DNA of 64,000 nt from Pseudomonas fluorescens NCIMB 11764 (GCF_000293885.2 NZ_CP010945.1:5476001-5540000); one strand, 5' to 3'. Counted from the stretch's first letter, positions 7,259-16,220 are shown. Notes: generated by a model from the sequence alone, not told the origin. Translations and numbers: made by a program.

Positions 7259-8200
7259 ATGACCAAGGTAGCCATTATTCAGCGCCCGCCGGTGTTGCTC
7301 GACCGCGGCGCGACGATCGCCCGGGCCGTGCAATCGGTCGCCGAGGCAGCAGCGGCTGGAGCCTCGCTGATCGTTTTGCCCGAATCGTTCATTCCCGGTT
7401 ACCCGTCGTGGATCTGGCGGCTGGCGGCGGGAAAGGACGGGGCCGTAGTGGGTCAGTTGCACACGCGGCTGCTGGCCAACGCCGTCGATATCGCGAAAGG
7501 TGACCTGAACGAATTGTGCGAAGCCGCCAGGGTTCACGCCGTGACGATCGTATGCGGCATCAATGAATGCGAACGGCAAACGGGTGGCGGCACGCTCTAT
7601 AACAGCGTAGTCGTTATCGGCACGGACGGCGCAGTGCTCAACCGCCACCGCAAGCTGATGCCAACGAATCCCGAGCGCATGGTGCATGGCTTCGGTGATG
7701 CCTCCGGGTTGCGCACGGTGGACACACCGGTTGGCCGCGTGGGTGCGCTGATCTGCTGGGAAAACTACATGCCACTGGCGCGCTATTCACTGTATGCCCA
7801 AGGGGTGGAAATCTACGTCGCGCCCACGTACGACACGGGCGATGGCTGGATCAGCACGATGCGTCACATTGCGCTCGAAGGCCGCTGTTGGGTGCTCGGC
7901 AGCGGCACCGCGCTGCGCGGCAGCGACATCCCCGACGACTTCCCGGCGCGTGCGCAACTGTTTGCCGAGCCGGATGAATGGATCAACGACGGTGACTCGG
8001 TGGTGGTCAATCCGCAGGGCCGGATCGTCGCCGGTCCACTGCACCGCGAGGCCGGCATTTTGTATGCGGACATCGACGTCGCACTCGTGGCGCCAGCGCG
8101 GCGAGCGCTCGACGTTACCGGGCATTACGCGCGCCCTGACATTTTCGAATTGCAGGTGCGGCGCACGCCGGCGACGCCGGTGCGCTACATCGACGAATGA
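7259..8200 (+). CDS. nitrilase
   Basis: A 313-residue carbon-nitrogen hydrolase with the catalytic triad of true nitrilases: Glu42 (L-P-E-S-F-I-P-G-Y-P), Lys132 (H-R-K-L-M-P-T) and Cys166 (A-L-I-C-W-E-N-Y-M-P). The C-W-E-N sequence after the nucleophile marks nitrilases, which convert R-CN to carboxylate and ammonia, rather than amidases. The ATG follows GGAG. The protein is cytoplasmic and would form spirals or oligomers by family knowledge. It forms a unit with the GFA protein 29 nt downstream and is divergent from the HxlR gene. Aryl versus aliphatic preference cannot be read from sequence alone. Confidence 0.9.
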   Translation: MTKVAIIQRPPVLLDRGATIARAVQSVAEAAAAGASLIVLPESFIPGYPSWIWRLAAGKDGAVVGQLHTRLLANAVDIAKGDLNELCEAARVHAVTIVCGINECERQTGGGTLYNSVVVIGTDGAVLNRHRKLMPTNPERMVHGFGDASGLRTVDTPVGRVGALICWENYMPLARYSLYAQGVEIYVAPTYDTGDGWISTMRHIALEGRCWVLGSGTALRGSDIPDDFPARAQLFAEPDEWINDGDSVVVNPQGRIVAGPLHREAGILYADIDVALVAPARRALDVTGHYARPDIFELQVRRTPATPVRYIDE

Positions 8201-8229
8201 AGGCAAACCATTGATCAAGGAGTCACGCC

Positions 8230-8664
8230 ATGAACATTGAACGCTCTTACAAGGGCAGTTGTTTTTGCGGCGCAGTCGAGTTCACCGTCAGCGGCGAGCC
8301 GGTCGGGATGGGTTATTGCCATTGCGAGTCGTGTCGGCATTGGTCAGCAGGGCCGGTCAATGCCTTCACGCTGTGGAAACCCGACGCGGTGCAAGTAACT
8401 CGAGGGGCTGACAACATCGGCACCTACAACAAGACCTCGCGCAGTTACCGCAAGTGGTGCAAGACGTGCGGCGGGCATCTATTCACTGAACACCCGGAGA
8501 TAGGACTGATCGATGTATATGCCGCGGTCATCCCGGATCTCGCGTACTCGCCAGGCGTTCACGTTCACTATCAGGAGACTGTGTTGCGTATCAAGGATGG
8601 ATTGCCGAAGCTGAAGGATGTCCCCAAGGAACTGGGAGGATCGGGCATCAACGTGGACGAATAG
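8230..8664 (+). CDS. GFA/CENP-V family zinc protein
   Basis: 144 residues with the zinc-binding pattern of the GFA (glutathione-dependent formaldehyde-activating) family: C-F-C-G near residue 11, C-H-C-x2-C near 35 and C-x2-C-G near 78. Despite the family name, most members have no proven formaldehyde activity. It lies 29 nt after the nitrilase gene and before a strong terminator, so the two form a short operon. A role in handling an aldehyde or cyanohydrin-related intermediate of nitrile use is inference only. Confidence 0.85.
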   Translation: MNIERSYKGSCFCGAVEFTVSGEPVGMGYCHCESCRHWSAGPVNAFTLWKPDAVQVTRGADNIGTYNKTSRSYRKWCKTCGGHLFTEHPEIGLIDVYAAVIPDLAYSPGVHVHYQETVLRIKDGLPKLKDVPKELGGSGINVDE

Positions 8665-8684
8665 CACTTAAACCGGAGCCAATG

Positions 8685-8714
8685 AAAACGGGCGCCTTGT
8701 CGGGCGCCCGTTTT
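8685..8714 (+). terminator. rho-independent terminator after nitrilase/GFA operon
   Basis: Stem AAAACGGGCGCC / GGCGCCCGTTTT with a 6-nt loop, 20 nt after the GFA stop codon. The flanking A and T runs make it usable in both directions, so it may also end the Gly-rich gene on the other strand. Confidence 0.9.
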
Positions 8715-8745
8715 GTTCAGGGTTGCGTGCTGCGAATATCGCTGA

Positions 8746-9240
8746 TCAGTGCGATTTCTTTGATACGGACGTCCCGGCTTTACTCAACCCTTTCCCGTTG
8801 TGGTCCCCTGGTGTCGAGTCCGAGATTGCCGTGGCTTTGGTCACGCCACGCGTATCTTTGGAATGGGCGATGCCTGAAGTCGTTGTGCCATGACCGCGCT
8901 CACCATTGCGATCATTGCCGTAGTGGTTTCCACTTTCGCCGTGGTCACGAACAGACTTGCCGGCATGATCGCTGCTCAATCCATTACCGCGGCCGTTGCT
9001 GTTAGCGTTGCCGTGATCTGAACCGCTGTGACCACCACCGGTACCGCCGCCGTGGCCACCGCCATTACCGCCGCCATTACCGCCCCCATTACCGCCTCCT
9101 CCGTTACCGCCTCCGTTACCACCACCATCCTTCGCGTAGGCGGCGCTCATGGTAGAGAGGTGAGCAGGGAGTAAGGGTGCGGCTGCAAGCATCATGGCGC
9201 ATGACATGACAGCAACGAAACTCTTGTTTTTTAAAAGCAT
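8746..9240 (-). CDS. exported Gly/Asn/His-rich low-complexity protein
   Basis: 164 residues with a signal peptide (M-L-L-K-N-K-S-F then a hydrophobic core; likely cleavage near A-Y-A). A run of G-G-G-N-G units follows, then a hydrophilic tail with repeated S-D-H, G-N-H and D-H-G. The ATG at 9240 is preferred because GGAAG lies at correct spacing; an in-frame ATG is 12 nt upstream. No domain is recognised. It is next to the CigR-type gene in the same orientation (gap 141 nt); both encode small exported proteins rich in G/N/K. Surface, matrix or metal-binding roles are possible but unproven. Confidence 0.65.
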   Translation of the reverse strand: MLLKNKSFVAVMSCAMMLAAAPLLPAHLSTMSAAYAKDGGGNGGGNGGGGNGGGNGGGNGGGHGGGTGGGHSGSDHGNANSNGRGNGLSSDHAGKSVRDHGESGNHYGNDRNGERGHGTTTSGIAHSKDTRGVTKATAISDSTPGDHNGKGLSKAGTSVSKKSH

Positions 9241-9381
9241 GATCGCTTCCATAGGGTTGATATCGCGTACGTTAAGACGCGTTTTTCCCTCCGCAGTTCA
9301 AGTCATGCGACAGACGGGATGCGGTGCGCACTGACCCAATCAGCATGCCGCCAGAACGATCGCCGAGTCTTCACTCATCCA

Positions 9382-9843
9382 TTAATCAAACGCTCCGTTG
9401 AGCACTTCGTAGATGAGCCCGGTTGCCAGCGCGACCAGTATCAAATCGGTGCCCGCTTGCTGCCATTCGTATCCGTCGTAGTGCGGCAGCCTGCCAACCA
9501 ACCGACCGTCCAGTTTTTTCGCAATGCCGGGTGGAAGAGGCTTGCCCCGAGCGAGGTTTTTTTGAATGCCGGGTGGCAAAGCAGGGCCGGGACTCCAGTA
9601 ATCCCTGTAACCGCCAATGATTCCGAGGATGCTGCCTCGATTGATGCTCGGGCCATGATCCCAATCACCGCCCCCGGCGTTTTTGCCTTTACTGCCCTGA
9701 TTGCCATGTACCTGGCTGTTTTGCGGGTTTCCCTTGCCGTTTCCCTGGCCCTTTCCATTACCGGGATCGGCCAGTGCAGTCGCTGAGCCGCTGACCAGCG
9801 CAAGACATGTAATCGCGACAACCAATGAGCGTGATTTGAGCAT
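9382..9843 (-). CDS. CigR-family exported protein
   Basis: 153 residues with a signal peptide (1-25, ending A-L-A) and a G-N-G-K-G-rich linker. The conserved C-terminal part has two LPPGI.K.L motifs (L-P-P-G-I-Q-K-N-L and L-P-P-G-I-A-K-K-L) and ends in a hydrophobic L-I-L-V-A-L-A-T-G-L-I-Y-E-V-L helix. This matches proteins annotated as anti-virulence regulator CigR family, named after Salmonella CigR, which lowers MgtC-linked virulence by binding MgtC. There is no mgtC in the window, so any such partner would be elsewhere. The ATG is clear. Confidence 0.75.
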   Translation of the reverse strand: MLKSRSLVVAITCLALVSGSATALADPGNGKGQGNGKGNPQNSQVHGNQGSKGKNAGGGDWDHGPSINRGSILGIIGGYRDYWSPGPALPPGIQKNLARGKPLPPGIAKKLDGRLVGRLPHYDGYEWQQAGTDLILVALATGLIYEVLNGAFD

Positions 9844-10181
9844 GAGTCGTTCCTTCAGTGTGGCGGGACATCTCTCTGAATCTTAGACGCGATTGACAGC
9901 GCGGGTTCCGATCCTGCGAGCCATGGGCTGTATGCCTATGAACAATTGGAGCTTCCCGCATGAAGATTGGACGGGAGCGTCCTTGCAGAAAAAGTAATAG
10001 GAATTAGGACAAAAGAGGCATTTCGGCAGGCAACAACCGCAAAAAAGCAGACACTCTTCCTCACGGGTCGCCCAAGTCTCATCCATGGGTGAATGGCATC
10101 ACCTGGATGACTTTTCATGACGCCATCGAGTTCCGAAGGTGCGGTAGTTACCATGGACATCAATTCGGAAGGAGGCATGCC
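9844..10181. other. intergenic region between CigR-type and VOC genes
   Basis: 338 nt between divergent genes. I see no gene or clear hairpin. The only functional signal found is the GGAGG ribosome site just before 10182. Confidence 0.4.
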
Positions 10182-10637
10182 ATGGATCTGAAGTTCAGCC
10201 ACATCGATGTACTGGTCGAGAATCTCGAAGAAGCCTGTGATTACTACGCACAGATACTGAAAGCCAGGATCTCCAAAACGCTCGTCTGGGAAAGAGGTGG
10301 CTTGCATGTACGCTACGCGATTGCGCTGATCGGTCAGGAGCGTTTCATGTTGGTACAGCCACTGGCGGGGAATCTACGGGAGCTGTTGGACGCCTCGAGC
10401 GAGGGAATGATTTATCGCCATTGCTACTCGACACCCGACATCGAAAAGACCTATGACGAATTGATGGCGGCGGGTGTTCAACCGGAAGACGAAAACGGAA
10501 AGCCATTGGCCCGTGCGAACCTGCAATCCCCGTCCGGGACACGCATCATCTGGTTGCCCAAGCGCTTCGGTCACTTCTCTATCGAGATCCTGGAAGCCAA
10601 GGCGCTGGAAGCATTTGTCGAGGCTGCATTTGCCTGA
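10182..10637 (+). CDS. VOC (glyoxalase/epimerase-like) superfamily protein
   Basis: 151 residues forming one vicinal-oxygen-chelate domain of two beta-alpha-beta-beta-beta modules: H-I-D-V-L-V-E-N-L-E-E-A-C-D-Y-Y at the N-terminus and T-P-D-I-E-K-T-Y-D-E-L in the second module, ending with G-H-F-S-I-E-I-L-E. The layout is like methylmalonyl-CoA epimerase or glyoxalase-type proteins. The ATG at 10182 has a GGAGG site; the frame extends 31 codons upstream without one. It is a single gene, convergent with the lactate-permease-type gene. Its substrate is unknown. Confidence 0.75.
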   Translation: MDLKFSHIDVLVENLEEACDYYAQILKARISKTLVWERGGLHVRYAIALIGQERFMLVQPLAGNLRELLDASSEGMIYRHCYSTPDIEKTYDELMAAGVQPEDENGKPLARANLQSPSGTRIIWLPKRFGHFSIEILEAKALEAFVEAAFA

Positions 10638-10688
10638 GCACGTTCAAACTCGTTGTCGTGCCCAGACCGGCCAGCTCACCCGGCAATG

Positions 10689-12149
10689 CTATCCAAACCA
10701 CCCGCTCAGCAACCCTGCGCCCAACGCGACCAATGCCGTATTGAGGCAGACCAGCGCGAAGCCAAACCTTACCAGTTCGCCCTCTTCCGTGGCCTGGGTT
10801 TTGGCAAGACCCAGGATCAGCATGACGATCGACAGCGAGCCCAGTGCGGCATGCCCTGCCGCGCTGTTCTGTACCGCTGCCAGCAACAGCCGAGAGGGTT
10901 CGGGCAACATCGCGATGGCCGGCATGAAGATCGCGTTGCCGCCCACGTTCGACCCCGTCATGTAGCCTGACAACGCACCAAAGAGGGCCACCAGCGACGT
11001 CGCGGCGGTGGGCGACAAGCCCGCCAGCAGTTGCATCAAGCCCGCGAGAAAGCCGGCCTTCACCATCATCTGCGACATCGCGAGAAAGAAAAAAATGGTC
11101 AGCAATGGCCGCCTCGCACGCGCCGCCAAGGCAGCAGGCACACTGATGTCGGACGCTGTCTGGCGTGGTGTGTTGCGCGTGTAAAAACCTAACCCGATCA
11201 GCACCAGAACCAACGCCAGGCCGGGGGATGCCAGTGGCTTCCAGGTGACTTGGGCACCTTGTACGATCCAGCTGTCCTGCCAAGAGGTGATCGTCCACAC
11301 CATCTTCAACGCGACGATGTAGACAATCAGCAACAGATACGGCCAGGCCTGACGCGGCCATTGCACTGAACCGCGCTCACTATCGCTGCGACGCAAGCGC
11401 CAAAGCCCGGCCGATAGAACGGCAACGGCCGTCACCAGGCCCGCGGCAACACCGGCCACTTCCGGCCCCAACCACCGACTGGCACTGTAAAGCACACCTA
11501 CAAACAGCAGCCAGAAAACGCCCAGCGCCCTCCACTCCCGCCACTCACGAACGCCTGCCAGAAAGAGCGCTATCGCACTGAGGGCGAAAAAAACCGGTGC
11601 GCTGGTGAGTGCCGAGGTCGACGCCAGCGCGGCGGCGTCCAGGTGAGCCAGCGAGGCACCAATGACCGAAGCCAGGCCCAGCGTTCCCCACGGCATGATT
11701 GCCATGCCGGCGAGCGCTATGCGCAGCGCGACCCGGCGCTCGAAGAGGCTGAGCAACAGGGGCACCGTTGCGATCAATGACACGCCGAAGCCGGTCATCG
11801 CTTCCAGTAACGGTGCCAGCCCGAGGACGATGAACGCCACTTGATCGCCGCGTCGCAAACCCAGTGACCGCACCCATTGGCTCAGCGCCAGGTTGACGCC
11901 CAGGCGCTCGATAAAAATCACGAAGGCCAGACCCGGCACGATCACGAAGGCCGTGCTGGCAAACAGCACAGCGGTATCTTGAACGGCAGCCATCATACTG
12001 CTCGGCTGCCACGCTTCGGCAACGCCGGCGAGCCAGAGCACCACGACGAGTAGAGTGCCGGCGATGGCGGCATGAACGGGCGGCCGGCGCAGCACGACGA
12101 GCATGGCTGTCACCAACAGGACAGGGGAAAGATGAAACAGTGCGAGCAT
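10689..12149 (-). CDS. L-lactate permease (LctP) family transporter
   Basis: A 486-residue polytopic membrane protein, about 12-14 hydrophobic segments. The segment G-L-A-P-L-L-E-A-M-T-G-F-G-V-S-L-I near residue 115 corresponds to the conserved E-x-x-x-G-F-G region of the lactate permease family (TC 2.A.14), which imports lactate or glycolate with protons. The C-terminus has G-A-L-S-G-Y-M-T-G-S-N-V-G-G-N, also family-like. The ATG at 12149 follows AGGAT; a start 30 nt upstream is possible. It diverges from an AsnC/Lrp-type regulator, which likely controls it. It is shorter than E. coli LldP (about 550 residues) and distant, so the substrate could be another small monocarboxylate. Confidence 0.75.
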   Translation of the reverse strand: MLALFHLSPVLLVTAMLVVLRRPPVHAAIAGTLLVVVLWLAGVAEAWQPSSMMAAVQDTAVLFASTAFVIVPGLAFVIFIERLGVNLALSQWVRSLGLRRGDQVAFIVLGLAPLLEAMTGFGVSLIATVPLLLSLFERRVALRIALAGMAIMPWGTLGLASVIGASLAHLDAAALASTSALTSAPVFFALSAIALFLAGVREWREWRALGVFWLLFVGVLYSASRWLGPEVAGVAAGLVTAVAVLSAGLWRLRRSDSERGSVQWPRQAWPYLLLIVYIVALKMVWTITSWQDSWIVQGAQVTWKPLASPGLALVLVLIGLGFYTRNTPRQTASDISVPAALAARARRPLLTIFFFLAMSQMMVKAGFLAGLMQLLAGLSPTAATSLVALFGALSGYMTGSNVGGNAIFMPAIAMLPEPSRLLLAAVQNSAAGHAALGSLSIVMLILGLAKTQATEEGELVRFGFALVCLNTALVALGAGLLSGWFG

Positions 12150-12254
12150 GCCAATTATCCTGTGTGAATTCCCGATCAAGGCGGCGAGAGCCGTCTGCAG
12201 GCAAGATAATATTTCTCGCAGCTAGATAAAGGGCCGCAGTTTTCTGGTAGTTTT

Positions 12255-12269
12255 CGAGAAATTTTCTCG
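12255..12269. promoter_or_regulatory. 15-bp palindrome, probable operator of the AsnC-type regulator
   Basis: CGAGAAATTTTCTCG is a perfect dyad (7-1-7) in the divergent promoter between the permease and regulator genes. The half-site TTTCTCG recurs near 12212, nearer the permease. It lies 11 nt before the regulator start. Confidence 0.5.
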
Positions 12270-12279
12270 CGGGCCTGAC

Positions 12280-12768
12280 ATGGCAAAAATCGACGCAGCC
12301 TCTGCACCACTGGACAAATTCGACCGTGCCATCCTGGACCTCGTCCAGCGCGACAACACCACACCGCTGCGCCTGATGGCCGAGCAGGTCAATCTCTCCA
12401 CGGCTGCCGTGCAGCGCCGCATCAAGCGGATGGAAGAAAGGGGTGTCATCACGGGCAATGTCGCCATCGTCGATCCCACCGCCGTAGGACGGCCGATCAC
12501 GATCATTGTGGAGGTGATGGCCGAGCGCACGAGCATCGAGGCACTGGAGGCGATGAAGGCACACTTCGCGGTGCCCGAAGTTCAGCAGTGCTACTACGTC
12601 ACCGGCGAAGTGGATTTCGTCCTGGTGTTAACCGTTGCCAGCATGCAGGAATACCAGGCGTTGGCGCGGCGATTGTTTGCCGAGAATGCCAACGTGACCT
12701 GGTTCAAGACCATCGTGGCGCTGGACCGTGTGAAAGTCGGGCTTGAGGTACCCAGCGTGCCGGGGTAA
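12280..12768 (+). CDS. Lrp/AsnC-family transcriptional regulator
   Basis: 162 residues. The N-terminal winged helix begins L-D-K-F-D-R-A-I-L-D-L-V-Q-R-D-N-T-T-P-L and has V-N-L-S-T-A-A-V-Q-R-R-I-K-R-M-E as recognition helix. The RAM/AsnC effector domain follows (about 75-155), with Y-Y-V-T-G-E-V-D-F-V-L-V-L-T-V. Such proteins form octamers and usually sense amino acids or small acids. It is divergent from the permease gene, with a palindrome between them, so local control is likely. The start codon has only a weak ribosome site. Confidence 0.88.
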   Translation: MAKIDAASAPLDKFDRAILDLVQRDNTTPLRLMAEQVNLSTAAVQRRIKRMEERGVITGNVAIVDPTAVGRPITIIVEVMAERTSIEALEAMKAHFAVPEVQQCYYVTGEVDFVLVLTVASMQEYQALARRLFAENANVTWFKTIVALDRVKVGLEVPSVPG

Positions 12769-13012
12769 TCGTTCCCTGAAGCTTTCAGTTGTCAGACCGA
12801 TTTAAAACAACCTGGTACCCGGAAATCGACGAAGGACCGTCCGTGAGCCGCTTACCGGCCCTGCCCTTTGCTTCCATTGATCTGTTTGATGCATTAATGA
12901 ATGCCAACAATGCACTTATCATATCGATCCCCCTACTCCACCATTCGCCCTAATAAGATCCGTGCGCCGCGTCCAGGCAGCGCACGTCATAAAAGCGGTG
13001 GAGTACAGGTCA

Positions 13013-14305
13013 ATGACAACATCAAACCCTTCCGGGCGTTCACGCGCCAGTGCGATTTTTCGAGTTACCTCGGGTAACTTCCTCGAACAGTTCGATTTCT
13101 TCCTTTTCGGCTTTTACGCTACGCAGATTGCGGCTGTGTTCTTCCCGGCCAGCAGTGAGTTTGCCTCCCTGATGATGACCTTCGCGGTGTTTGGCGCGGG
13201 TTTCCTGATGCGTCCGTTGGGTGCGGTGGTACTCGGTGCTTACATCGACGATGTGGGTCGGCGCAAAGGCTTGATCGTGACGCTGTCGATTATGGCCAGC
13301 GGCACGATTCTCATTGTGTTGGTGCCCGGTTACGAAACCATCGGGTTATTTGCACCCGCCCTCGTGCTGATCGGTCGCTTGCTGCAAGGCTTCTCGGCCG
13401 GTGCGGAAATGGGGGGTGTCTCGGTGTACCTCTCGGAGATCGCCACTCCGGGCAACAAAGGCTTCTTCACCAGTTGGCAGTCGGCCAGCCAGCAAGTGGC
13501 GATTATCGTCGCGGCGGCTTTGGGCTACGGGTTGAATCAGTGGATGGCGCCCGCAATGATTGCCGATTGGGGCTGGCGGATTCCGTTTTTCCTCGGTTGC
13601 ATGATCGTGCCGTTCATTTTTTTCCTGCGCCGTAACCTCGAAGAAACCAAGGAGTTCGAAGCGCGCAAGCATCGGCCGAGTATGGGCGATGTGTTCCGCA
13701 CTCTGGCGCAGAACTGGGTCATCGTGTTCGCCGGGATGATGATGGTCGCCCTCACCACCACGGCTTTTTACCTGATCACCGTGTACGCGCCAACCTTCGG
13801 CAAAACCGTGCTGCACCTGAGTACGTCCGATGCGTTATTGGTGACCTTGCTGGTTGGTGTTTCGAACTTCTTCTGGTTACCCATTGGCGGCGCGTTGTCT
13901 GACCGCATCGGTCGGCGTCCAGTGCTGATCGCCATGGCACTGTTAACCCTCGCCACTGCGTATCCAGCGCTGACTTACCTGGTCAACGCGCCCAGCTTCG
14001 TCAACATGCTGTTGGTCTTGCTGTGGTTGTCGTTCATTTACGGTTTGTACAACGGCGCGATGATTGCCGCGCTCACGGAAATCATGCCGGTCGAAGTTCG
14101 GGTCGCCGGTTTCTCCTTGGCTTATAGCCTGGCTACGGCGGTGTTTGGCGGCTTCACCCCGGCGATGTCGACTTTCCTGATTCAGTACACCGGCGACAAG
14201 GCCGCCCCCGGTTACTGGATGAGTTTCGCCGCGCTCTGCGCCCTGTGCGCCACGTTATATCTCTATCGCCGCTCCACTTACCGCCTCCAATCAGCGATGT
14301 CTTGA
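13013..14305 (+). CDS. MFS citrate/tricarballylate:H+ symporter (second TcuC-like copy)
   Basis: A 430-residue major facilitator of the metabolite:H+ symporter (MHS) family, 12 segments. It is closely similar to the TcuC-like protein at 20160: both share [18 protein letters not shown] and [18 protein letters not shown] members import citrate, tricarballylate or related acids. The ATG at 13013 is chosen from alignment with that paralogue; the frame continues 51 nt upstream. It is followed after 24 nt by a ModA-like binding-protein gene with which it forms an operon, and the LysR gene at 15096 is convergent. Confidence 0.85.
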   Translation: MTTSNPSGRSRASAIFRVTSGNFLEQFDFFLFGFYATQIAAVFFPASSEFASLMMTFAVFGAGFLMRPLGAVVLGAYIDDVGRRKGLIVTLSIMASGTILIVLVPGYETIGLFAPALVLIGRLLQGFSAGAEMGGVSVYLSEIATPGNKGFFTSWQSASQQVAIIVAAALGYGLNQWMAPAMIADWGWRIPFFLGCMIVPFIFFLRRNLEETKEFEARKHRPSMGDVFRTLAQNWVIVFAGMMMVALTTTAFYLITVYAPTFGKTVLHLSTSDALLVTLLVGVSNFFWLPIGGALSDRIGRRPVLIAMALLTLATAYPALTYLVNAPSFVNMLLVLLWLSFIYGLYNGAMIAALTEIMPVEVRVAGFSLAYSLATAVFGGFTPAMSTFLIQYTGDKAAPGYWMSFAALCALCATLYLYRRSTYRLQSAMS

Positions 14306-14329
14306 ACCCGCACTTTCGAGAAAATAACC

Positions 14330-15106
14330 ATGAAAAAACTATTCAATGTTGCCGCCTTCGCCTTGTTGACCAGCCTCAGTCTGAGCACCCTGGTCCAAGC
14401 GGAAGAAATCCGCGTGATGACCTCCGGTGGTTTCACCGCGGCCTACAAAATCCTCGGCCCTAAATTTGCCGCGTCTACCGGCCACACGCTCGACACCGCC
14501 CTTGGCCCGTCGATGGGCAAAGCGCCGGAAGCTATTCCCAACCGTCTTTCTCGCGGAGAAAAAGCTGATGTAGTGATCATGGTCGGCTACGCCCTCGATG
14601 ACCTGATCAAGCAAGGCAAAGTTGATCCCGCTTCACGGGTTGAACTGGCCGATTCCCGAATCGGGCTCGTAGTGCGCGAGGGCGCGACGAAGCCGGACAT
14701 CAGCTCCGTTGACGGACTGAAGAAGACCTTGCTCGACGCGAAGTCCATCGCCTATTCCGATAGCGCCAGCGGCGTGTACATCGAGAATCAGTTGTTCAAG
14801 CGCCTGGGCATTGAAGACCAACTCAAACCCAAATCGAAGATGATCTCGAAAATCCCCGTGGGCTCGGTGGTTGCCGCTGGCGACTACCAACTGGGCTTCC
14901 AGCAGGTCAGCGAATTGCTGCCCGTGCCGGGCGTAAGTTTTGTGGCAAAGATTCCAGAGTCGGTGCAATCGGTAACGCGTTTCGCTGCCGGCATTCCAGT
15001 GGGTGCGCAACACCCGGCTGAAGCCAAGGCGCTGCTGGAGTATTTGGCTTCCTCGACCGCTCAACCGGATGTAAAGGCCACCGGGCTGGATTCGGTCAGT
15101 CGCTGA
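14330..15106 (+). CDS. ModA-like periplasmic substrate-binding protein
   Basis: 258 residues with a signal peptide (1-24, V-Q-A cleavage) and a type-2 periplasmic binding fold of the ModA/sulfate-binding class: I-R-V-M-T-S-G-G-F-T-A-A-Y, D-T-A-L-G-P-S-M-G, and G-E-K-A-D-V-V-I-M-V-G-Y. No ABC permease or ATPase is adjacent; its partner in the operon is an MHS symporter. Proteins of this kind are often misnamed molybdate-binding. Binding of an organic tricarboxylate and helping capture, sensing or delivery is inferred from context. Its last 11 nt overlap the end of the convergent LysR gene. Confidence 0.75.
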   Translation: MKKLFNVAAFALLTSLSLSTLVQAEEIRVMTSGGFTAAYKILGPKFAASTGHTLDTALGPSMGKAPEAIPNRLSRGEKADVVIMVGYALDDLIKQGKVDPASRVELADSRIGLVVREGATKPDISSVDGLKKTLLDAKSIAYSDSASGVYIENQLFKRLGIEDQLKPKSKMISKIPVGSVVAAGDYQLGFQQVSELLPVPGVSFVAKIPESVQSVTRFAAGIPVGAQHPAEAKALLEYLASSTAQPDVKATGLDSVSR

Positions 15107-16001
15107 CCTGAACTTTCATTTCCACCACCAGCCGTTCCAGTTCCAACGCAGCCGGGGTCAACGTGCGACCCCGGCGCTTGATCAGGCCGACACTGCGCAT
15201 CACCTGCGGGTCGGTCAGCGGCACCCGCGTCAGAATCGGGTGATCAGCTGCCGGCATCGCCATCATCGGCACCGCCGCCACCCCCAACCCCGCTTCCACC
15301 AAGCCGATCATCGTCGTCACATGCCGGGTTTCACAGATGCTCTGCCGGTGCGGCACGATTCCGGTCAGCGCCTGATCCAGCAAAAAGCGATTGCCCGAGG
15401 TCTTGTCCAGCGAGATGTAATCCTGCTGATAGAACTCATCCCAGGTCACGCTGGTTCGACCCGCCAACGGATGATCGCGCCGACAGGCCAGCACATAACC
15501 TTCCTGCACCAATGGCTCGAACTCGACTTCAGTCTCCAGCGTACCCATGAAGCTCAGACCGAAATCGGCTTCGCCATTGACGACGGCGCTGAGTACGTCG
15601 TGGGCGCTAGAGTCGAGCACTTTTACTTTGATCCTCGGGAACTGCCGGTGGTAATGGGCGATCACGCGCGGCATGAAGTAATACGCCGCCGAGGGCACGC
15701 AGGCCACCGTGACATGGCCGAGCCGGGTCGAGGCGACTTCGCTGATTCCCAGCAGCGCCACGTCCAGATCGTCCAGCAAGCGCTCGACGCTGGGCATGAA
15801 ACCGCGCCCGGCCTGAGTCAAGCTGACCTTACGTGTAGTGCGTTCGAACAATCGTACGCCGAGGGCGTCTTCAAGTTTTTCGATACGCCGGCTCAGCGCA
15901 GGCTGAGAGATACGCACGGTGTCGGCGGCTTTGCGAAAACTGCCCTGCTCGACCACGGCGCGAAAAGCTTGCAGGTCGTTGAGGTCGAAGTTTATGGCCA
16001 T
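15096..16001 (-). CDS. LysR-type transcriptional regulator
   Basis: 301 residues with an N-terminal LysR helix-turn-helix (N-D-L-Q-A-F-R-A-V-V-E-Q-G-S-F-R-K-A-A-D, residues about 6-60) and a periplasmic-binding-like effector domain (about 90-290). The ATG at 16001 is chosen over a GTG nine bases upstream. It is convergent with, and overlaps by 11 nt, the ModA-like gene. Its most likely target is the upstream transporter/binding-protein operon or a divergent target on the other side. The effector is probably a carboxylic acid, from context only. Confidence 0.85.
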   Translation of the reverse strand: MAINFDLNDLQAFRAVVEQGSFRKAADTVRISQPALSRRIEKLEDALGVRLFERTTRKVSLTQAGRGFMPSVERLLDDLDVALLGISEVASTRLGHVTVACVPSAAYYFMPRVIAHYHRQFPRIKVKVLDSSAHDVLSAVVNGEADFGLSFMGTLETEVEFEPLVQEGYVLACRRDHPLAGRTSVTWDEFYQQDYISLDKTSGNRFLLDQALTGIVPHRQSICETRHVTTMIGLVEAGLGVAAVPMMAMPAADHPILTRVPLTDPQVMRSVGLIKRRGRTLTPAALELERLVVEMKVQVSD

Positions 16002-16184
16002 GGTGCGCACTCGGGATCAGACATGATTGATCAGCTTATCCTATCAATGTACAAAATTATTCCACAATGCAGGTTCCGGTGAGGTTGGAGACCGTGTGCG
16101 AAATACGCTGGCTACGATCATCAGGAACTTAGAATTCATCAATATGACGCAGCGGTGCCGATGACCCCGCAATGAGTTCATCCT

Positions 16185-16220
16185 GACAAACAGCAACCGG
16201 CGAGGAGCGGTCATTCGACA
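16185..16220 (+). repeat. dispersed intergenic repeat, partial copy a
   Basis: Matches the 3' half of the repeat family seen at 27808, 48277, 51850, 52853 and 53335 (GGCAG-AAA-CGGCC-AGAAGCGG type). The rest of the 16002-16410 gap between two LysR genes holds no recognised gene and must carry the tcuR promoter. Confidence 0.55.
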
